64,000 nucleotides of DNA from Ananas comosus (Eukaryota > Streptophyta > Magnoliopsida > Poales > Bromeliaceae): positions 9,736,451 through 9,800,450 of the forward strand of contig NC_033622.1 of NCBI RefSeq assembly GCF_001540865.1. The letters run 5' to 3'. Of this stretch, positions 55,554 to 64,000 are shown in pieces (the stretch's first letter is position 1; every line of letters starts with the position of its first letter). The position numbers and the translations under genes were made by a program. The notes below the pieces were generated by a model. It saw nothing but the letters and a program-made list of their open reading frames with translations. It made no database searches and was not told the DNA's origin.

Positions 55554-58500
55554 CTAGTCATCTATATTCTTCATGTATTCTTTTGATAATCTGGAACTAT
55601 TAATCAACTGCTGCTCCTTGACTAGAGAATGCCCCGATTCAAGTAATGCCTTCACTGTTTGCTGTCATAAGTAAGCAAAATCAATCTGTTCATATGAAAT
55701 ACTAACTCTTCTGTTGGAAGAACGTATAAGAAAGTAACTGTTGAATCAAATTTTACTTGCTTTACAACACTCTTTGATAGCCACAATTGACATGATATTG
55801 CTGTGCTAGTCCTCGATCACTGGTTTTATAAGCAATTGAGAATCCAAAAGCATAGATTGCTGAGTATCTAAATTTAGTTTGATAATTATCAAAACCATTT
55901 AATTTAGTTGCAACTGATGATCATAGATGCCGTCGTTTTACATGCAGTTCAAATAAACAATGACACAAATCATTTGTAAGATAACAAAAGAAGCAATTTC
56001 ACACAAACAATAGATGTGGTTCTCGTTCTACTCTACTCTCATTGTACCTCCCAAGAGGAGGACAAACAGATTTGGGGCAGTAAATGAGGCATTTTTCATA
56101 ATCCAAGAGAGATTCAGGCCAGTAAATGAAAAAAAAAAAAAAAAAGGATCTAGCCCGGCTCTTCCCCAATGCTGGTTTATATATTATCTATTTACAAAGT
56201 GCCAACCTAGATATAGAATTTGTATATTAAATCCTAGTTGTTCTCTATCTGCTCCCAGCCTAATTACACCAACACCACCTCCTGGTACTCTATTCCCAGT
56301 CCCTCTCCTACAAAGCCTGCTTCCAATCCATTCCCTCTCCCTTTTCCCTCTAACAATCCATGAGTCCACAATGCTGATGTGTCCAGCCTCTGAGATCTCT
56401 CGACACTCCCTATCCTATGCTTTGCCTACAACACTAAAGCACCTCCCCTCTGCAACACCAAAGCACTTCTCCTCCACATCTGAGACCTCTCCCACTTCCC
56501 CTATGCTCCCTCTACCAGTTCCCAACAATACCTCTGTTGCTTCTGACGATTCGAGCACGTACTTACTTTCCTCTGTAGGATCTCTTGAAGCTCGAAAGAC
56601 CCAAATGGAAGCGGACGTGACAAATCAGACTTGTCAATGCTATCTATTTCAGGTTAAAGAGAACATCAAGTGTAATTTTTAGATTCAACCTTTTTGTTCT
56701 GATTGACTACAGATGATATGAACAAATTTGTTGTTATAAAAGAGCTACTTTTATTGTTTCTTAACTAATCAAGTAAATTTTTTAGATCCAAACTTTGTGT
56801 TCTAATTGATTACAGATGATATGAATGAATTTGTTGTGGTTCTAAAAGAGCTACTTTTATTGTTTCTTAGACAAATAGGTAATATTTACATTTTCATGCC
56901 ATTTTTTGTTAAACAAAAAATTATCAAAGCCTTGGTCATGTTATACTTAATAGGCCGAAGAAAAATGTTTTCATGATTTGATACTTTGGATTGCATTCAA
57001 ATATAAATTGGGATGTGGCGTTATTGCTTTCTTGTTAAATGCTCACAAATGATCTTTATATAAATGCACCAATAACTCTAGTTGCTTTCTAAAATCAATG
57101 AAGATGCAGATGATGAAGTGCAAAGAATTCCTGAGGCGAGTCAAGTTGACTCATTTCAGACATCATCTTCAATTGTGGCAGAAACGTCCATGCACAATGC
57201 ATCCAGCACTTCAAACTTTCTCAAAAAATTTGATATTCATGCTGCCATGAAGAGAAAAAGTAATTTACTAGTGAGAGGCCGGGCAATCCTCCTCCCTTGA
57301 AATCAGCCTTGTATCCCAGCAGCCAGAGTACATCGACTTGTTTATATGTTGTGCTCCCGTTGGTTCATTGTATTGCTGGAATGGTACAGGGTTCATGCTC
57401 TTTTTTACATAATGTGTGTGAAGGCCCAATAATAGTGTTGCCATGTGGTGTGTCCACATTGGCGCATTTTTTATTTAACCCGGTCCACTTAAGATGTGGA
57501 TTGGGATTTATCCTAATAAGTTAAGGATAAGAATAAATTTTATGTTTCTTATTAATCCTTATCCTAATGTCTTTGTAAGATTCAGGATATTTTAGGGATT
57601 CCGTTATTCTATAAATATGCCCCATTTTTCTCTCCCGTTAGGGACGATCGAATACGATCTAATTCGAATCTTCCTTCTTCTCTCTCTTCTTCCTCTCTGG
57701 GATTTCCACCTACGTTCCCGGGTTTTGAAGTGTGGACATAGAAGAGGACTCTGGTAGCCCTCTTCGATTGGCATTCGTCGCATCCCATCCGTATCCGACG
57801 CACCCGATTCGTAATGCGAGGCGTAGGCGTAGGAGAAGGCGAGAAACGTGGGAGATCTAGAAGCATCTACACCAGAACGATCCAAGAAGGCTAGTAAAAC
57901 AAGTAATCCGATCTAATTTCGGTTTCTGAATACGTTGACTATCCAGTTTGTAAGTTTCCGCTGCCTTCTTATTTCCAACAAATAGAATTATCGGCCCTTT
58001 GGATACAAAAGAGTTTAAGACTTGAGAATGGCATCTTCATGGCTACTTGTACAATATAGGATCTTCGGTCCCAAACCCTTTACTCCCAATATATATTTGG
58101 CACTGGTAATTCAAATCAATGGGCTAATCCTTTTTTCCTTTTTTTTTGTGTTGTTTGCCCTTTCTTTCGGTATGGTTGCTAATAGTTTCTCTATAGAAAA
58201 TTTTCACTCATCTTTCAGCATATTGTTTTCATGGTCTATATCACAAAATGTCCTTTGAATTAGCACCTATTCAGAGTCCGATATCATATTATGCATTACT
58301 TAGAGATTAACAAATGAAGGCTCTAAAATCTGGATTAAAACAACATATAAAAAATCCAGACAAACTTTCTAATCTAGTATAAATATTTACGTCTCATGCT
58401 GTAATATATAATTCTTCTTGTAAGATATTCCTATACAATACAATTATGTGGGGGATTTGCTGGGTATTTCCAATCATGGTTTTGGAACGAGATGCAACCT

Positions 58501-61500
58501 ATGTTGGCAGTTAATCTCCGGCAGTGAATAACCAAAATGTTGTCTACTACTTTAAACTTCAAAGTGTATAAATTGAAGCTTAAACATACAAAACTTATCT
58601 AAACTATGGATTATTTCGAAATGGCTACTCAACCTTGCAAAATTTTAATTTCGCTACCCAATCTTTTAATTTGTTTGATTTGAGTCAATCAAGGGCACTT
58701 TGACATCAAAATTAGAATGCATCGTTTATTTTTATATGTTTACTTAGTATATGCAATTCTCGTAATTATAAATTCATTAAAGTAATTAGTTTAAATTTTG
58801 AAATTAAAGTACCGTTGACTGACCCAAATCAAACAAATTGAATGGTTGTGTAATAAAGTATGTTTTGTACATTTTTACCTAATTTAAGTAATCTTTTGTA
58901 CTGATAGGGTCTACCACAAATATGTAGATCAATATGGGAATTTTCGAATATTTTATGTCACTTAGTAGAAATTACAGAAAAAATTTATGAAGAAAATGAT
59001 TGCGTATATACTATGAAATTGAAGTACAAAATGTAAGTATATGTGTGCAGAAAAGTAATTACCTTGGGAGGACTAAAAGTAGGAAGTTTGCCTTTCTTTC
59101 TTTTGTCGAGAAGTTTTTCACCAAGTTTTTCAAATCCACCCATATCAGTTACCCACTGCAAGTTGTAAGGTCAACAAATATATATAAGTCTTCCTCAAGA
59201 AGTTTTCCATAGTTGAAACTGAACAAGCTTAAAGAAGAGAACTCAAAATTAGTCATGAAGAACACTACACATCTACAAAATAATTAAAGATGGTACAGAT
59301 ACAATTTCTAAAATATTCTTTATTCTTATTACAATAAAAACTAATTATTCTGACAGCTTAAATAAAAAGGTACGGGATGATTAACGACTGGGAAGAAAAA
59401 CTATAATAATTCGAAATTAGAGTGAAGATTTTGAGTCTATAGTTAGACATTTGTCAGAATCAACTAACATCCTAACTATTAGATCCAAGCAAAATTTGCC
59501 CAACAAGCGCAACCTGGTTTTTAATAGCTCAGGGCAAGTCAAGCAGGCCTAACACGGTTCACAGGGCTGGGCCTGGGTTTTTAAGTTTCTTCAGTTAACC
59601 TAGCCTAGCTCGATATTTCTCATTTGATGCACAGCCCCGCTGTTAAATTTGGAGCAAGTCCAAGGCCACAGTAGTAATACAAATTATAGGCCAGCCTAGG
59701 CAAATTTACTCCAGCCTGAAACTAGGTATGGCTTGTTGTTTGGTCATCTTTGTTATTGAGTTAAAAATTATCTTACAAATGATGGAAATGCATATACTAA
59801 TGACAAGTTTCAATACTTACTATTCTTTCATAACTAACATTTTAGTTGATATAGATAAAAACTGGCATCTAGATACATGAACTCTGGCAATAAATCAAAC
59901 TCTTTCAATATGTGCCTACCTTTAAAATTGCCTGATCATATGTTTTAGACCTCAGAGCTCCATAGAAATCCAAAGCTGCACAAGGAAATAAGAAGTTTAA
60001 CAAATAGATGAAGAGAGGTTACCTTAACACTTTTACCTGAATGGTTTGGTTTCAATATTACCAAAGTATCATATTACAAAGTAAAAATATGGATCAAAGG
60101 CATTATCATATTACACAGTGGAAATATGGATCAAAGGCATACAAGGAACAATCTATGTTGTACATGTTCCTTCATTCGAATACAGTCAGTAGAAGACAAG
60201 CAACTGACAAACTTAGAATGCTTAAATTCCAGCGATATGCAAGCATAAACTCAGACATTGCTTCACAATGATGGAAAGTTTGATTCTGCCAATAGTAACC
60301 ATCAATCTCATCTTATCTAAATAGAAGGTTAAAATACCTAATATAATAAGTGGCAGAAAAAGAGTGAACCTTCTGGATCTTCTCATTGTGATCATCATTT
60401 AGGATTGACATAACGTAGTTCAGTGTTATTGACATTATTTATTAGAAGATGTTTTTTCCTAAGCCATTAACCTAAATGTTCCATAGATCCAAAAGTGTTC
60501 AAGAATATTTGACAGAATTATAAACAAAGACTGCGGTGTCTCTTCGATTTATCTATTCTAAGTTTCTTTAATAATTTGCATAAAGAAATTTGTGGATCAT
60601 AAGGGTAGAAATTGCAAACATTGGTTTTCCCTATTTTTCAACTAGTATAATACAACTTATTAAATCAGTGAAAATCTTGTGAAAAAACTTTTATATCTAC
60701 AGAGTCTTAAGCTTAATTCATGAATTTTTAGATATTTGATGACATTGAGGGTTAACTCCAGAAAATATTAGTATTTCCAAACTGATGATCCCCAAATTTT
60801 TTTTAAGTATCCTAGATTACACTAGATTCTTTTTCAATAATTATCCAAAAACTACCGTGAGTTGAATCAGATGAGGGTTCGATTGAGTTAAGACTAATAT
60901 TTTTCAAATTTAACCCTTAATTTTCATCATTCCAGATTCTTTACAAGTAAAAATACAAATACTACTATGAGTTGCATCAAATGAGGGTCCAATTGAGTAA
61001 GACAGTAGTTTAATAGGTCTTCAGCCTTTTGTCCCACTACCATGAGCTCAAAACTTCCAATACCCTGAGTAAAGGAGTAGTAAAATGTTTTGGTTGCAAA
61101 AATATGTGACACATACGCTGTTTGTTGGTATGGTATTGCCTGCAACTCAAAATATGCAATTTGATTCTTTCTTGAGATCAAAGTTCTTATTCAGAACATA
61201 GAACTTTCTGACGGGCAAAGTAGATGTAACAATTATTCTACCAAATCTAACAAACGAAGCGACTTTTTCTTTGTGAGATTATTGCTAAATTTCAATCTAT
61301 TACAGCTATTTAGCTATTACGAGTACCATTGACCATCATCGTTATGCATCATCAATGATTTGCCTATGTTTTCTTTATCTAGTCTTTAAGTTTGAAGGCC
61401 GAACCATCACATACAAACTTGAAAAATTATTCAGCAAGTTATTGTGAGCTTTCTCAGTTCCTCGTTCAAAAAATACATTTGAGTCCATATAAAAGTATTT

Positions 61501-63944
61501 CTAGAAGGCATTCGAATACAGCAAGTATTTCTTGTTTTCAATGAAACCTATAAAATCATGACTTCTAGGATGCAGACTACAGCACATAATGAACCTTGTT
61601 ACTGTCTCAAATCATTACCAACCAGAAAATTATAAATAAGAATATTTACAGAGTAGGCATTACAGCCAAGACACTAGAATAATGAACAAAAATAACACTG
61701 ATATGCAAAAACCATTTGACAGAGTTAATGATTTCCATCAAAGGTGAAAGGAACCTCTTCTACGCTTTGCCCAAGGTAAAAGCTTGTAAGAAGAGTGGCT
61801 GATGACTACAATAGATGGGAGGCATCTTACTTATAGACAAGGATTTAAATGTTGTAACACAGGGTCGTGCCGAAAACTTGCCGGCACGGTACGGTACAAT
61901 GCATGCCGGGCCGTGCCGATGAGTGTCGATCACAAAAAATTTATGTGTACCGATACGTAATAGCATGAAATATTTATTTTCTTTAGCAACAAAATATGTC
62001 AATTATTTATTATGTATTTTTATCAAATCTTTTAAACTTTATTGAGAAAATTACTTACTAATTTCAATAGAGAGTTTTGAGTTGTGCCATCAGTACGAGG
62101 GCTGTATCGTGCCGATATCTTGCTGGGCACGATATGGCACGGTAGATACGGTCCGTGCCGATGGGCACTTTAATCCTTGCTTATAGGCCACAGGCACAAT
62201 CCTAATTACATGATTAAAATCCCTAAAAGTATTTAATTAAAACCCCACTCTTGAAGAAAGAAATAATCTTAATTCTAAATATAATCAAACCTAATCTAAT
62301 TTGAAGTCTGAATATTATAAGAAATTCCTAGCCATAAACAGATCATGGCTGTCAATTTGTTTGCAAATTTTTTTACAAAACAAGCATTTAAAAGAAATAC
62401 TGTTACGGAAAATAAAAGAGTAAAATTACCTTGGTTGGGAAAAGTGTCCACGACTCTTATGACTTCCTCTCTGGATATTTCATCTTTAACATACATATGG
62501 TTAACAATGTTAATAATGTCCTCACGGTCTGGCTGCCTGATTACACATAGAAGTATCAGAAATAAAATAAGCACAATAGAATTTCATAGAACGAATCGTG
62601 AGAAAGTCATAGGGAGCAACAAAAAGGACTTGAATAGAACAATTGAGGAAGATCTTCTAGTTACTATCTTCTCGCTACATATGGAAGTATGTAAAGAATA
62701 CTATAACAAGTAAATGCTATTGGATATCAAGGGATAATTATAAGAAAAAGTTGTATGAAACAGGATGTATTTTGTTAGATTATTAGCAGTTGATTGAAAT
62801 CATGCCTAGGGTGCCTAAAGGAAGTTTTAAAAAGCATGATGCTGTATAAGTAATTTGTTTTTTTTGCGCAAGTTTCTATATATAGTAGAAACTATTCAGA
62901 GACTGACAAATCAAGAATAAAAAAAATAACAATTGAAGTAACCAATTGCTGGTTTCCTGCCATTTTTCAAGTTTTGACTTGGCAAAAATTGACAGTAAGC
63001 CTGCGTTTGAAAACCAGTTAAGTTACCTGTCTTAGGCAAGTAACCTCAATTTATGCAACTAAAAATAGTGAGCAGTTTCATTAATTGATGATACATTTCA
63101 ACTAAGGTGACTGTTTGATTGTTAGGTTTCTTTACAACCTGAATATTGGTAACCAACAAAACATAGTGCCCACTGTCCGTACTTGCCGAAGTATCATAGT
63201 CATGGGGTTCCATCACCAACTCAAATCCAATTCCAATAACATTACATCCAACAAACACAAGATAATTGTTCACAAAGTTTTCTTTTTGTCATGCAGTCAA
63301 CATTTTTTAAAGTATATCAAATAAGTATGTGTCTGAAGGAGTTCTGCATCGGATGAGTTTAACCAAAACTCTGCAATTTTCTCACAGCATCATTACAAAA
63401 TATGCTTTTACTTCCTGTTGCATTTTCTCTATCATGTGTTGTGACACGTGATTTACATAACTGTTAATATCACCCCTAAGATTCAGATATTACCTTCTCA
63501 TTGAAATCTATTGCAGATAGCCTGTTAATTCCACTTAAAGTTGTTTAATCATTCGGTCCTTACTTGATGACATATAATCTTGGGTTTCCAATATCACAAT
63601 CAACTTGCGGATGTAGGAGGATTGGGTATGATTATATTGATTAAACTATAAAAGAATTGATTATAGGAATGACATGACACTCGAATTTTCTGTTATAATA
63701 ATTGAACCAGAGGCAGATGCTAGTGCATGACAAGGCACATACCAATAGAATTTCTCCATCCGTCCATCACGAATCAAAGGAGCATAAAGAGTTGAGAAAT
63801 CGTTTCCAGTTACTATGATGGGTACTCTATGTGTGACATCTGATTCTCTCCACTTCTGCCCAATGCTTACTCTAGTAGGATTATCTGACAGATTCATCAG
63901 GGTTCCAACAACAATTTGGTTATTTACTGTCATTTGTGTGTTTC
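55554..63944 (-). CDS. Rubisco activase-like AAA+ ATPase, last five exons (5' part outside window)
   Basis: Exons in transcript order are 63944-63743, 62536-62430, 59975-59920, 59155-59063 and 55661-55554 (TAG stop). All introns are GT-AG and the split codons (TG|G Trp, G|CT Ala) join in frame, giving about 187 visible residues. Exon 1 here has TVNNQIVVGTLMNLSDNPTR and then PIIVTGNDFSTLYAPLIRDG RMEKFYW, the sensor-1 Asn and arginine-finger region of Rubisco activase. Later exons read REDIINIVNHMY, ALDFYGALRSK, and end QQLINSSRLSKEYMKNIDD. The sequence fits the conserved activase-like paralogue group of plants (Arabidopsis At1g73110 type) better than canonical RCA, which has NVQLPGMY rather than RVSIGQKW at that site. 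ATP-dependent remodelling, probably in the chloroplast, is family inference; the transit peptide and Walker motifs are out of view. Confidence 0.93.
56014..57300 (+). pseudogene. Possible gene fragments on the opposite strand inside the last intron
   Basis: Open, Ser/Thr/Pro-rich frames at 56014-56682 and 57082-57300 (LSKINEDADDEVQRIPEASQ and FLKKFDIHAAMKRKS) have exon-like composition. A ~95-bp block is repeated at about 56690 and 56790 (GATTACAGATGATATGAA...AAAGAGCTACTTTTATTG). No named domain is recognised, and they could be captured gene pieces carried by a transposon. Confidence 0.3.
57345..57980 (+). mobile_element. Copia-LTR-like segment in the last intron
   Basis: TGTTGTGCTCCCGTTGG at the left and TTATTTCCAACA at the right would give TG...CA ends. 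Inside are AAGGATAAG...CTTATCC words, a TATA-like CTATAAATATGCC (57610) and a CT-rich downstream tract, the usual layout of a copia LTR. No target duplication was found. Confidence 0.35.
61838..62179. mobile_element. hAT-like MITE, 342 bp, 8-bp TSD (7/8)
   Basis: The ends CAAGGATTTAAATG and, inverted, CAAGGATTAAAGTG are followed by CGGCACGG-rich inner inverted repeats (GTGCCGAAAACTTGCCGGCACG; GTGCCGATGGGCAC). The target duplication is CTTATAGA (61830-61837) / CTTATAGG (62180-62187). It lies in the intron between the second and third visible exons of the Rubisco activase-like gene. Confidence 0.8.
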
Positions 63945-64000
63945 CTGGCAAACAAAATAAAGGAGTCAAAGTGTCACAAATTGCTTTAACAATCCTAGTT

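Noticed and set aside
62345..62713. 122-codon plus-strand frame
   Set aside because: It is antisense to the Rubisco activase-like exon at 62430-62536 and shows no motif of its own.

Overview
The window is repeat-dominated, AT-rich plant nuclear DNA. Spliced introns, plant-type SINEs, TRIMs, Tekay/Del-like LTRs, MULEs and long (TA)n/(GA)n microsatellites all point that way. The mix of repeats and the gene sequences suggest a monocot, possibly a pineapple-like commelinid, but that is a guess. There is one 532-base N gap (6501-7032), single Ns at 36779 and 49947, and a fold-back at 49.7-50.1 kb that looks like an assembly error.

Three host genes can be supported, all on the minus strand. (1) A two-exon gene for a 93-aa conserved plant protein of unknown function (12870 to 10761) has a 1.8 kb intron carrying a palindromic-ended element. 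(2) A 448-aa acidic, low-complexity protein (47076 to 45730) has a C-terminal segment resembling plant calmodulin-binding domains, and its leader appears to contain an intron. (3) The last five exons of a Rubisco activase-like AAA+ ATPase (63944 to 55554) are present; its 5' part lies beyond the window. I rebuilt the exons of genes 1 and 3 from splice sites and phase agreement.

The rest is mobile DNA. From 0 to 4.3 kb there are minus-strand LTR remnants. From 4.3 to 9.5 kb there are several inverted-repeat elements, one split by an intact 467-bp TRIM and one filled with small palindromes. From 13 to 20 kb there are further MITE-like elements and a complete TRIM of a second family (17080-17635, TSD TTTCT). 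From 20551 to 29063 there is an 8.5 kb Mutator-like element (MULE) with recognisable terminal inverted repeats and a 9-bp target duplication (8/9). It holds a decayed MuDR-type transposase (+), a convergent GRF zinc-finger gene remnant (-), a 212-bp higher-order minisatellite and a small solo LTR. It sits inside an older plus-strand LTR-like sequence (about 19.4-30.6 kb).

A 3.58 kb solo LTR with TSD GGCAT (31028-34607) and a 560-bp solo LTR with TSD ATTAA (36418-36977) follow. From 37991 to 40661 is a composite array of TRIM LTRs and internal regions with a larger LTR spliced in at the primer-binding site; the whole block is flanked by ATATT. Eight copies of one tRNA-derived SINE family lie between 34.9 and 52.7 kb, three with clear target duplications. 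A decayed L1-type LINE tail is at about 43 kb. The Rubisco activase-like gene introns contain a hAT-like MITE with an 8-bp TSD (7/8) and an LTR-like segment.
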